From positions 1 to 5,773 of the forward strand of contig CAYSCA010000216.1 in NCBI GenBank assembly GCA_964429465.1: a stretch of DNA of 5,773 nt, read 5' to 3'. Within the stretch, counting starts at the first letter, position 1. Every line of letters begins with the position of its first letter. Below the pieces are notes generated by a model. That model did not search any database and was not told the origin of the DNA. It saw only the letters and a program-made list of their open reading frames with translations. The DNA is from Ferrovibrio sp964429465. GTDB lineage: Bacteria; Pseudomonadota; Alphaproteobacteria; Ferrovibrionales; Ferrovibrionaceae. A program made the translations under genes and the position numbers. Shown here piece by piece: positions 1 to 5,564 of the stretch.

Positions 1-1
1 G

Positions 2-397
2 AAGGGCGGCGAGGAGCAGGTGGCCGACGAGCTGGCGGCCTACGCGCCGCTGGTGCCGAAGGGCAGCGAGCTGGTCGCCACCTTCATGATCGAGGTGGAT
101 GACGCGGTGCGCCGCCCGGCCGTGCTGGCGCAGCTCACCAATATCGACCAGACGATCGTGCTGGAGTTCGGCAGCCACCGGGTCCGCGCCGTGCCGGAAG
201 AGGATGCCGAGCGCAACCGCGAGGACGGCAAGACCTCAAGCGTGCATTTCCTGCGCTTCCCCTTCACGGCCGAGCAGGTCGCGGCGTTCAGGACGCCCGG
301 CACCCGCGTGCTGCTCGCCATCGAGCATGCCAATTACGGCCATATCGCCGTGATGCCCGACGCGGTGCGCGAAAGCCTCAGCAAAGATTTCGCTTAA
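2..397 (+). CDS. DUF3501 family protein, 3' part (start lies outside the window)
   Basis: The frame is open from the first bases, and the 131 visible residues match the C-terminal two thirds of the DUF3501 family (usually about 190 aa, from memory). The match rests on a PLVPKGSELVATFMIE-like segment (about residues 15-30), a VRR motif, a PEEDAERNREDGKTSSVHFL segment in the middle, and the closing segment ANYGHIAVMPDAVR. A GTG at position 20 could be read as a start, but the preceding codons continue the same frame and the family has more N-terminal sequence, so the gene is truncated by the window edge. The function of DUF3501 is unknown. In other proteobacteria it is often found beside a rubrerythrin or GlpC-like Fe-S protein, which would lie just to the left; that is family knowledge, not seen here. 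The gene ends in TAA and faces the acetyltransferase gene. Confidence 0.85.
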   Translation, partial: KGGEEQVADELAAYAPLVPKGSELVATFMIEVDDAVRRPAVLAQLTNIDQTIVLEFGSHRVRAVPEEDAERNREDGKTSSVHFLRFPFTAEQVAAFRTPGTRVLLAIEHANYGHIAVMPDAVRESLSKDFA

Positions 398-427
398 CCA
401 GTCCTCGCCTCGTAACGCCCGACGACT

Positions 428-451
428 CCCTCTCCCGCCGGCGGGAGAGGG
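428..451. repeat. Perfect 24-bp GC-rich palindrome, REP-like or bidirectional terminator
   Basis: CCCTCTCCCGCC is followed directly by its exact reverse complement GGCGGGAGAGGG, giving 12-bp arms with no spacer; in RNA the central bases would form the loop. It lies in the 70-bp gap between two convergent genes, 30 bp after the DUF3501 stop and 16 bp before the acetyltransferase stop. There is no T-run on either side, so it is not a textbook intrinsic terminator. The sequence CCCTCTCCC...GGGAGAGGGTGAGGG resembles a palindrome seen in many copies in intergenic regions of GC-rich proteobacteria, which favours a dispersed REP-type element that may also stop or stabilise transcripts. Copy number cannot be judged from this window. 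Confidence 0.6.
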
Positions 452-467
452 TGAGGGCGCCGCCGGA

Positions 468-920
468 TCACAGCCGCTTGCTCATCAGCCTGCGCGGACT
501 CGCCGCATAGCCGCGCGCCTCGTACAGCGCGGCAGCGCGGGCATTCGCGGTCTCGACTTCCAGATGCAGCGCCTGCAGGCCGAGCCGGCGCGCCGCGTCT
601 TCCAGCATCGCCATGACCTGCCCGCCGATGCCCTTGCCGCGCGCCGCCGGCACGAGATAGAGGTCGTCGATGAAGCCGTCGCGCCCGCCATGCAGGATGC
701 TGAAGCCCAAGGTCAGCGCGGCATAGCCGATGCACGCGCCGTCCTGCAGGATGAACCAGGCGCGGATGGCGGGATCGCCGGCGGCTGCCGCCCGCGCGCC
801 GCGCTCGCCGGTCTCGTCCAGCGCATGGCCGTCCTCGGCATGGAAGGCGCGGGCCAGCGCGAGCAGCGCCTCGCTTTGGGCGGCGGTGACGGGCTGGAGG
901 GAAATACTGGCGGCGGTCAT
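468..920 (-). CDS. GNAT family N-acetyltransferase
   Basis: A 150-aa protein with the full GNAT fold in the usual length range. It should transfer an acetyl group from acetyl-CoA to an amine; the substrate cannot be told. Visible signatures are the beta4 strand FIDDLYLVP (about residues 83-91), the acetyl-CoA pyrophosphate loop ARGKGIGGQ (93-101, R-x-x-G-x-G), the beta5 strand LQALHLEVETAN (116-127), and NARAAALYEARGY (126-138), whose Tyr133 is at the position of the usual general acid. I chose the ATG at 920 because the protein begins MTAASISLQPV, the expected first beta strand. An in-frame ATG at 995 would add 25 residues that are only the promoter region read through. No clear Shine-Dalgarno precedes 920. 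It is divergent from the flavoprotein gene and convergent with DUF3501, so it is probably monocistronic. Confidence 0.9.
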   Translation of the reverse strand: MTAASISLQPVTAAQSEALLALARAFHAEDGHALDETGERGARAAAAGDPAIRAWFILQDGACIGYAALTLGFSILHGGRDGFIDDLYLVPAARGKGIGGQVMAMLEDAARRLGLQALHLEVETANARAAALYEARGYAASPRRLMSKRL

Positions 921-946
921 GCGCCGCGCATAGCGCAGGGCGGCCG

Positions 947-963
947 GAATTGCGATACAATTC
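947..963. promoter_or_regulatory. Candidate operator: 17-bp inverted repeat in a divergent promoter region
   Basis: GAATTG-CGATA-CAATTC has perfect 6-bp arms around a 5-bp spacer. It lies in the 64-bp gap between the divergent acetyltransferase and flavoprotein starts and overlaps the -10-like hexamer TACAAT (956-961). A dimeric repressor bound here could block the flavoprotein promoter. Two-fold symmetry in an AT-richer patch of very GC-rich DNA supports a regulatory role, but no adjacent regulator points to the binding protein. The site does not resemble the palindrome next to the TetR gene at 2200-2211. Confidence 0.4.
956..961 (+). promoter_or_regulatory. -10-like hexamer TACAAT for the flavoprotein gene
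   Basis: TACAAT differs at one position from the sigma-70 consensus TATAAT and lies 23 bp before the flavoprotein ATG. No good -35 hexamer is seen 16-18 bp upstream, where the sequence is GC-rich, so the promoter is tentative. Confidence 0.3.
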
Positions 964-969
964 GGTGTG

Positions 970-975
970 AAGGAG
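970..975 (+). promoter_or_regulatory. Shine-Dalgarno AAGGAG for the flavoprotein gene
   Basis: AAGGAG is followed by 9 nt and then the ATG at 985. It lies inside the stretch that a GTG start at 967 would translate, which is why 985 is preferred over 967. Confidence 0.7.
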
Positions 976-984
976 AGTGGCCCC

Positions 985-1593
985 ATGTCCGTCATCGCAT
1001 CCGAAGCCGCGCTGCGCGAAACCTATGCCGCGCCCAACGAGATGATCCAGAGGAAGGTGCTGCGCCGGCTGGACCGGCATGCCCGCGCCTTCATCGCGCT
1101 GTCGCCCTTCGTGGTGCTGGCGACCCATGGCGCCGGCGGCGCCGATTGCTCGCCGCGCGGCGATGCGCCGGGCTTCGTGCGGGTGGAGGATGACGTCACC
1201 CTGCTGCTGCCCGACCGGCGCGGCAACAACCTGATCGACAGTTTACGCAACGTCACACAGAGCCCGGATATCGGGCTGCTGTTCATGGTGCCGGGCATCA
1301 ACGAGACGCTGCGGGTGAACGGCCGCGCGCAGATCATTACCGATGCGGCGCGGCTGGAGCCGATGGCGGTGCAGGGCAAGGTGCCGGCCTCGGCGCTGGA
1401 GATCGCCGTGGCGGAAGTCTATTTCCATTGCGGCAAGGCGCTGATCCGCTCGGATCTGTGGAATCCGGATCGCCATGTCGAGCGCAGCAGCTTCCCGAGC
1501 CTGGGCCGCATCGTCGCCGACCAGATCGCCGGCATCGATGCCGAAGCGGCAGACGCGAACCTGCAGGAAAGCTACCGTTCGCGGCTTTACTAG
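985..1593 (+). CDS. Pyridoxamine 5'-phosphate oxidase-family FMN-dependent flavoprotein (MSMEG_1061/DR_2398 type)
   Basis: A 202-aa protein of the split-barrel PPOX/flavin-reductase-like fold. Motifs of the MSMEG_1061/DR_2398-type subgroup are visible: ADCSPRGDAPGFV (about residues 53-65), LPDRRGNNLIDSLRN (75-89), IGLLFMVPGINETLRVNGRA (96-115, the core FMN-binding strand pair), and FHCGKALIRSDLW (147-159). The length fits the subgroup. Such proteins bind FMN or a related cofactor non-covalently and probably carry out a small-molecule oxidoreduction in the cytoplasm. The physiological substrate is unknown, and a true role in pyridoxal phosphate synthesis should not be assumed. The ATG at 985 has a good Shine-Dalgarno. 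The TAG stop overlaps the stop of the convergent TetR gene in a shared CTAG. No operon partner on the plus strand is visible. Confidence 0.88.
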   Translation: MSVIASEAALRETYAAPNEMIQRKVLRRLDRHARAFIALSPFVVLATHGAGGADCSPRGDAPGFVRVEDDVTLLLPDRRGNNLIDSLRNVTQSPDIGLLFMVPGINETLRVNGRAQIITDAARLEPMAVQGKVPASALEIAVAEVYFHCGKALIRSDLWNPDRHVERSSFPSLGRIVADQIAGIDAEAADANLQESYRSRLY

Positions 1594-2180
1594 CCTCGCT
1601 GCAACAGGCGGGAGACAAGCTCCGACAGCACGGAGATGGTCTCGCGCCGGAATGCGCGGCGCGGCGCGGCGAGCTGCCTGAACACCAGACCGATCAGCGC
1701 AGAGACGAAAAGCTCGGCGTGACGCCGCGGATCGGATGAGCCGGCCGCAGCAAGCGCCAACTGAGCGCTGCGGCGCCAGGTTTCGAACCACTCCTCCACG
1801 ACAAGCCGGTAATGCGGTGTTCTGGCTGCCGCCAGGAAAGCCTCGTAGCAGGCGATATGCATCTCGGCATCGGCTTTCAGTTCCCGGTCATACCAGACCA
1901 CCAGGGACTCGATCCAGGCATCCACGTCGATGGCCTTGTCCTGAAGGCTCAGCGCAAGCGCACGGAGCCGGCCGGTCTCGCGGGCGAGAGCATGGCGCAG
2001 AGCCGCCTCGATCAGCGCATCGCGCGATCTGAAATGGTGGGTGACAGCGCCCAGGGATGCCTTCGCCTCGGCCGCGACCGCCCTGTGGGTCACGCCATCC
2101 AGGCCGCGGCGGCCGATGAGGCGCAGGGTGGCCTCCATCAGCGGCCGCTGGCGCGCGGTGATCTCGTTGCCGTCGTTCAC
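1590..2180 (-). CDS. TetR/AcrR family transcriptional regulator
   Basis: A 196-aa protein with a typical TetR layout. The N-terminal three-helix DNA-binding domain covers about residues 8-57: a first helix (RPLMEATLRLIGRRG), then the helix-turn-helix GVTHRAVAAEAKASLGAVTHHF, then SRDALIEAAL, the usual link to helix 4. The rest is an all-helical ligand and dimer domain of normal size. The start is a GTG at 2180; no in-frame ATG lies upstream, and a GGAG about 6-10 nt ahead could serve as Shine-Dalgarno. It is divergent from the glutathione S-transferase-like gene across a 69-bp gap holding a perfect palindrome, so repression of itself and of that enzyme is a reasonable inference. The ligand is unknown; an electrophilic or aromatic compound handled by the transferase is possible. 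It shares stop-codon bases with the convergent flavoprotein gene. Confidence 0.93.
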   Translation of the reverse strand: MNDGNEITARQRPLMEATLRLIGRRGLDGVTHRAVAAEAKASLGAVTHHFRSRDALIEAALRHALARETGRLRALALSLQDKAIDVDAWIESLVVWYDRELKADAEMHIACYEAFLAAARTPHYRLVVEEWFETWRRSAQLALAAAGSSDPRRHAELFVSALIGLVFRQLAAPRRAFRRETISVLSELVSRLLQRG

Positions 2181-2199
2181 GTCCTGTGGACTCCATACG

Positions 2200-2211
2200 G
2201 AACATATGTTC
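2200..2211. promoter_or_regulatory. Candidate TetR operator: perfect 12-bp palindrome GAACATATGTTC
   Basis: GAACAT-ATGTTC is exactly self-complementary and lies 20 bp ahead of the TetR start and 38 bp ahead of the transferase ATG, in the AT-richest patch of the window. Symmetry and position between a TetR gene and its divergent neighbour make it the likely binding site of that regulator. The same core also fits the LexA box of Gram-positive bacteria, but alphaproteobacterial LexA uses a different direct-repeat site. Confidence 0.6.
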
Positions 2212-2220
2212 TTATTTATG

Positions 2221-2232
2221 GATCAAACGTTC
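2221..2232. promoter_or_regulatory. Possible second, degenerate copy of the operator
   Basis: GATCAAACGTTC matches the palindrome at 2200-2211 at 9 of 12 positions and starts exactly 21 bp later, two helical turns, so both would face the same side of DNA. Its own symmetry is poor (3 of 6 pairs), so it may be a weak secondary site or chance. Confidence 0.3.
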
Positions 2233-2239
2233 TCAACGC

Positions 2240-2243
2240 GGAG
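2240..2243 (+). promoter_or_regulatory. Shine-Dalgarno GGAG that decides the transferase start
   Basis: GGAG directly abuts an ATG at 2244 but is 6 nt from the in-frame ATG at 2250, a proper spacing. It therefore favours 2250 as the translation start. Confidence 0.5.
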
Positions 2244-2249
2244 ATGTCA

Positions 2250-2918
2250 ATGCCCGCTTATCGCCTCCATTACTTCCCGGAATCCGGCAACAGCTACAAG
2301 CTGGCGCTGATGCTCACCTTCTGCGGCCAGGCATTCGAGCCGGTCTGGACCGATTTCGGCGGCGGCGTCACGCGCACGCCGGAATGGCGCGCCAGTGTCA
2401 ACCCGATGGGCGAGATTCCGGTGCTGGAGGAAGACGGCGTCAGACTGACCCAGACGGCGCCGATCCTGCTCAGGCTTGCCGAACGCTATGGCAGGTTCGG
2501 CGGCGACACGGCGGCGGAGAAGTATGAAGTGCTGCGCTGGCTGTTCTGGGACAACCACAAGCTCACCGGCTACATGGCGACCTACCGGTTTCACCGCAGC
2601 TTCACGCCCAGGCCCAATCCGCAGGTGCTGACCTATTTCCGCCGCCGGCTCGACGATTTCCTCGCCATCCTGGAACGGCATCTTCAGGCTTCGGCCTTCG
2701 TGGCCGGCGCGCGCCCGACGGTGGCCGATTTTTCGATGATGGCCTACCTGCATTATCCGAACGACGAGACCGGCTACGATTTCGCCGCCAGCCATCCCGC
2801 GATCCGGGCCTGGCTCGATCGCATCGCGGCTTTGCCTGGCTGGAAACCGGCTTATGCGATGCTGCCCGGCAAGCGGCTGACGCATTACGCGAAAGATGCC
2901 GCGCCGGCGCATGCCTGA
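2250..2918 (+). CDS. Glutathione S-transferase family protein
   Basis: A 222-aa cytosolic GST-like protein with both domains. The N-terminal thioredoxin-like domain starts YRLHYFPESGNSYKLAL (about residues 4-20); its Ser12 or Ser15 is at the usual catalytic Ser/Cys position. It continues with NPMGEIPVLE (51-60), which holds the conserved cis-proline of the glutathione site, and then QTAPILLRLAERYG (68-81). The helical C-terminal domain carries FVAGARPTVADFSMMAYL (150-167) with the conserved N-capping Asp160, and HPAIRAWLDRIAALPGWKP (182-200). It probably conjugates or reduces electrophiles with glutathione; the substrate is unknown. The frame stays open upstream to 1812, but that part is antisense to the TetR gene, so the ATG at 2250 is chosen (2244 would add two residues). 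It is divergent from, and probably controlled by, the TetR gene. Its stop is 2 bp from the stop of the convergent hemoglobin gene. Confidence 0.9.
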   Translation: MPAYRLHYFPESGNSYKLALMLTFCGQAFEPVWTDFGGGVTRTPEWRASVNPMGEIPVLEEDGVRLTQTAPILLRLAERYGRFGGDTAAEKYEVLRWLFWDNHKLTGYMATYRFHRSFTPRPNPQVLTYFRRRLDDFLAILERHLQASAFVAGARPTVADFSMMAYLHYPNDETGYDFAASHPAIRAWLDRIAALPGWKPAYAMLPGKRLTHYAKDAAPAHA

Positions 2919-2920
2919 GA

Positions 2921-3424
2921 TCAGCCGCGCGCCGGCTCGCTCCTGACCGGGCCGAGCCAGTCGGGCAGTTCGCCGCGGGAGAAGCGCACGCCCTGCAGCA
3001 GCGAGGCGGCGATGCGCTGCGCGCGGTCCTCGAACAGGGCGGCCGCTTCGGGCGGGCAGAGCTCGCGCACGGTGTCGCGGAAAATGCCGAACCAGCGGTC
3101 GAAATGCTCCTCGTCCAGCCCCATGCCCTCGGCGACCCGGATGCGGATATGCGCCGGCATCGGCCGGCCGGCATAGCGGCCGGTCATCAGCAGCACCGAG
3201 GACCAGAAATCGCACATCTTGGCCAGATGGTGATCCCAGTTGTCGCGGATCACGTTCTCGAAGATCGGCCCGAGCACCGCATCCTGCCGGATGCGGCCAT
3301 AGAAGCCATGCACCACCTCGCGGATCATCGGCTCGGTGATGCCGGCCTCCGTGCCGGGCGCGAGCGCGGCGCGGCGCGCCTGGCGCTCGGGATAGGTGCT
3401 GTCGCTGTCGTCGTGATGGGCCAT
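2921..3424 (-). CDS. Group III truncated hemoglobin (trHb3)
   Basis: A 167-aa globin-fold protein. The group III pattern is clear: MIREVVHGFYGRIRQD (about residues 33-48) with the B9-B10 Phe-Tyr pair at 41-42, LGPIF (51-55), WDHHLAKMCDFWSSVLL (63-79) for the E-helix region with His65/His66 as candidate distal residues, TGRYAGRPMPAH (81-92) where His92 is the likely proximal heme ligand, and HFDRWFGIF (107-115) whose Trp111 fits the conserved TrpG8. Family members such as Campylobacter Ctb bind O2 and NO and take part in responses to nitrosative stress or low oxygen; the enzyme reaction is less settled than for flavohemoglobin. An extra charged N-terminal stretch of about 25 residues precedes the globin core. 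It is the last gene of the NnrS block, 25 bp after the small membrane protein. The Shine-Dalgarno is weak, so translation may depend on the upstream gene. Confidence 0.93.
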   Translation of the reverse strand: MAHHDDSDSTYPERQARRAALAPGTEAGITEPMIREVVHGFYGRIRQDAVLGPIFENVIRDNWDHHLAKMCDFWSSVLLMTGRYAGRPMPAHIRIRVAEGMGLDEEHFDRWFGIFRDTVRELCPPEAAALFEDRAQRIAASLLQGVRFSRGELPDWLGPVRSEPARG

Positions 3425-3449
3425 GATGTTACAGACTCGTTGAAATTCC

Positions 3450-3911
3450 TCAGCGCCGCAATCCGTCCGCCGCCAGGCCGGCCAGCAGCAGCAGTTTTAC
3501 CGTCTCCGCGACCGCATAGGCCATATGGTGCAGCGAGGCCGGCGGTGCAACGCCTGCGATGATCGCGGCGATCCGCGCCTCCAGCGCCGGCAGCAGCCAG
3601 GCCGCCTGCAGCACCAGGATGCCGCCGAGCAGCAGCACGACGCCCAGCTTCCAGAGCCGCGCGCCGGCCAGCAGCACGGCGATCAGCAGCAGGATGCCGA
3701 GGCCCTGCTCGACGCCGGCGAAGACGCGGAAGGTGGCGCGCCCGACATCCAGCGCCACCGGCAGGCTGAGGCTTGCGGCGCGGAATTTCACCGGCGTCGC
3801 CAGGAAGGAGACGCCGAGCAGCATGCCGGTCCACAGCACCGCCACCAGCAGCGGCAATCTCGCGAAGATTGCCGCGAAGCGGTCTGCCGCCCGGTGCACC
3901 GGTCTGTCCAT
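3450..3911 (-). CDS. Small four-helix membrane protein of unknown function, between nnrS and the truncated hemoglobin
   Basis: I do not recognise this 153-aa protein with confidence. Four hydrophobic segments are visible at about residues 19-37, 64-83, 87-106 and 133-148, so it is an inner-membrane protein. Notable polar features are a conserved-looking LATPVKF after helix 1 (37-43), a DVGRATFRVF segment before helix 2 (55-64), a His128-His129 pair before helix 4, and Glu137/Lys139 within helix 4. The overall plan faintly recalls the DUF4149/TMEM205-like family, but this is weak. The ATG at 3911 lies 5 nt after the NnrS stop; a TTG at 3920 would instead overlap that stop as TTGA and add three residues. 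Either way translation is probably coupled to NnrS. The location suggests a part in NO handling or heme/metal assembly, which is guilt by association only. Confidence 0.8.
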   Translation of the reverse strand: MDRPVHRAADRFAAIFARLPLLVAVLWTGMLLGVSFLATPVKFRAASLSLPVALDVGRATFRVFAGVEQGLGILLLIAVLLAGARLWKLGVVLLLGGILVLQAAWLLPALEARIAAIIAGVAPPASLHHMAYAVAETVKLLLLAGLAADGLRR

Positions 3912-3916
3912 CCCGC

Positions 3917-5119
3917 TCAACCCGGCCGCCCGTCGATGCGCGGCCGTGCCAGCATCGGCGCATAGCGCAGCAGGAACAGCCCGAAGGCCGCCTCCCAGGC
4001 CAGCCCGGCCGCCGTCAGCAGCGGCAGTTGCGCGGCGTCATGCAGGCCGGCGCAGAGCCGCAGCAAGGCCGCCAGCGTGATCGCGGCATAGATGGCGATG
4101 TCGATGGGCGAGGCGACCAGCTTGCGTCCGGTATGGCCGAGGCTGCTGCGCGTCATCATCGCCAGCATCAGCCCGGCCATCGCGCCGGCGCCGAGCGCAT
4201 GGGTGGCCAGGGCCGGCGCCACGAGGTCCAGCGCTGCCAGCGCGCGCAGAGCCAGCGCCAGCGGCAGCCAGGCATAGGCGACATGCAGGATGGCGAGCAG
4301 CGGGATGCGCAGCGCGCGGTAGCTGCGCCATTGCTGCAGGCGCGCGGCATGGAGCAGCGCGGCCAGCGCGTTGACGACGACCAGCAGCAGGGCCGGCAGG
4401 GCAACCGCGTGGGCGGCGATGTCGAGCGCGACGGCGAGCGCCAGCGCGGCCAGCGCGGCGCGGTCGCGCCGCGGCGCCGGCGGCACCACGACGCGCGCCG
4501 CGGTCATGGTGAAGCTCGGCACCACCCGGCCGGCGATGATGGCGATCAGCAGCGCCACCGCGCCGAACCCGGCGCTCAGGCCGAGCGCCTGGCCGTTCTC
4601 GAGCCGGCCGAGGCTGCCGAGATGATGCAGCAGGTTGGCGATGGTGAGAAAACCGAGGATGCCGACCGGCATCCAGGGCCGGCGGCTGCCGTCGCGCAGC
4701 GGCATCGCCAGGATCGGCCTCGCCACGCCGATGGCGATCGCCGGCAGGAAGGCGAGATCGACGATGGCGGCCGGCCAGCCCGGCAGGCAGAGCAGCAGGA
4801 CGCGCCCGGCCAGCCACAGGGCGGCGAGGGCAGCGAGCGCCGCGCCGCGCGGCGTCTCGCCGCCGGTCCAGTGACGCACCGCGGTGAACAGGAAGCCGGC
4901 GATGATCGCGGCGCCGAAGCCGAACAGCATCTCATGGGCATGCCAGGCGAGCGGATCGGCGACCGGCAGGATCAGACGGCCGGCGAAGACGGCGAGCCAG
5001 ACCGGCAAAGCCAGCGCCGCCCAGGCGGCGCCGGCAAGGTAGAAGGGTCGGAAGCCGAGCGCGAACAGGGCCGGGCCGGCCTGCGGGTGTGGCTGGGGCA
5101 TCGCGCCGGCGGCGGTCAT
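3917..5119 (-). CDS. nnrS: NnrS family heme-copper membrane protein of the nitric oxide response
   Basis: A 400-aa polytopic inner-membrane protein, the normal size for NnrS, with about twelve hydrophobic segments. Family signatures are present in order: LGFRPFYLAG near the N-terminus (residues 21-30), WHAHEMLFGFGAAIIAGFLFTAV (59-81) followed by HWTGG (83-87), GRVVPSFT (197-204), QWRSYRALRIPLL (263-275), HVAYAW (279-284), THALGAGAMAGLMLAMMTR (306-324) and GHTGR (328-332). The histidines at 60, 62, 83, 279, 307 and 329 are candidate heme or copper ligands. NnrS was named in Rhodobacter sphaeroides, where the regulator NnrR controls it; in Vibrio cholerae it aids NO resistance. The biochemical reaction is not established. 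It is the third visible gene of the block, 13 bp after the 143-aa membrane protein gene. A weak GGA 8 nt before the ATG is the only Shine-Dalgarno candidate. Confidence 0.95.
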   Translation of the reverse strand: MTAAGAMPQPHPQAGPALFALGFRPFYLAGAAWAALALPVWLAVFAGRLILPVADPLAWHAHEMLFGFGAAIIAGFLFTAVRHWTGGETPRGAALAALAALWLAGRVLLLCLPGWPAAIVDLAFLPAIAIGVARPILAMPLRDGSRRPWMPVGILGFLTIANLLHHLGSLGRLENGQALGLSAGFGAVALLIAIIAGRVVPSFTMTAARVVVPPAPRRDRAALAALALAVALDIAAHAVALPALLLVVVNALAALLHAARLQQWRSYRALRIPLLAILHVAYAWLPLALALRALAALDLVAPALATHALGAGAMAGLMLAMMTRSSLGHTGRKLVASPIDIAIYAAITLAALLRLCAGLHDAAQLPLLTAAGLAWEAAFGLFLLRYAPMLARPRIDGRPG

Positions 5120-5132
5120 GGCGGATTCCGGA

Positions 5133-5564
5133 TCAGCGGTTGAGCGCGATGATGACGCAGATGGCGAGCGTCGCGGCGGCCAGGCCGACCGGGATAAGCG
5201 CCACCTGCACCGCGGCGCTCCAGCCGGTCATCGGACCGGTGAAGGTGGAAATCGAGCTGCTGAGGAAATCGCCCAGGCGCGGCGCCGGCCGGCCGCCATG
5301 GCGCTGCCGCAGCAAGGATTCGCCCAGCCGCGCCATCGTCCAGGGAATGCCGGCGACCATGGCGACATAGGCGGTGCTGACCGCCACCATCAGGCCGCTC
5401 TCGGCCTCGGCGCCGAAGGTCAGCCAGTAGGCCAGCATGATGAAGCCATAGGCGGCGGCGGAAATGCCGTACAGGCTGCGCGGCAGGGTGTCGAATTCGG
5501 CGACGGGCTGATTGTGCAGCCGGGAGGGCAATGCCGCGGCATGCAGGGCGGGGTCGTGTTTCAT
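5133..5564 (-). CDS. Small three-helix membrane protein of unknown function, between the ferredoxin gene and nnrS
   Basis: A 143-aa protein that I cannot assign to a family. The first 30 residues are polar and probably cytoplasmic (MKHDPALHAAALPSRLHNQP, with several His). Hydrophobic segments follow at about residues 32-50, 56-75 and 118-140. Between helices 2 and 3 is a basic, Gly/Pro/Arg-rich loop (about 80-100), then a Ser/Thr-rich stretch SSSISTFTG (102-110). No Cys and no known metal motif are visible beyond the scattered histidines. Its ATG overlaps the ferredoxin stop as ATGA and has a strong Shine-Dalgarno, so it is clearly a translated operon member. NnrS starts 13 bp after its stop. 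It could anchor the ferredoxin or serve as an NnrS partner, but nothing in the sequence proves this. Confidence 0.85.
   Translation of the reverse strand: MKHDPALHAAALPSRLHNQPVAEFDTLPRSLYGISAAAYGFIMLAYWLTFGAEAESGLMVAVSTAYVAMVAGIPWTMARLGESLLRQRHGGRPAPRLGDFLSSSISTFTGPMTGWSAAVQVALIPVGLAAATLAICVIIALNR

Noticed and set aside
394..1128. A 244-residue minus-strand open frame across the acetyltransferase and the start of the flavoprotein.
   Set aside because: It is a different frame from the clear GNAT protein, its Arg/Gly/Pro-rich product lacks motifs, and its end is a translation of the 24-bp palindrome.
2200..2211. GAACATATGTTC as a LexA (SOS) box.
   Set aside because: It fits the Gram-positive LexA consensus, but alphaproteobacterial LexA recognises GTTC-N7-GTTC direct repeats, and the neighbouring TetR gene is a better explanation.
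1812..2249. Extension of the GST reading frame 144 codons upstream.
   Set aside because: It runs antisense through the TetR gene and across its promoter, has no GST-like sequence, and the GST fold begins exactly at the ATG preceded by GGAG.
2247..3215. A 322-residue minus-strand open frame over the GST and hemoglobin genes.
   Set aside because: Both underlying genes are recognisable in other frames, and this product has no family signature.
3425..3449. A separate promoter or FNR/NnrR-type box for the hemoglobin gene.
   Set aside because: The 25-bp gap has no TTG-N8-CAA-like symmetry and no -10/-35 pair, so cotranscription with the upstream genes is simpler.
3773..5143. A 456-residue plus-strand open frame antisense to nnrS, longer than nnrS itself.
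   Set aside because: The product is almost entirely Gln, Arg, Gly and Ala with no hydrophobic core or family motif, as expected from reading GC-rich membrane-protein codons backwards. The opposite strand encodes a full, recognisable NnrS.
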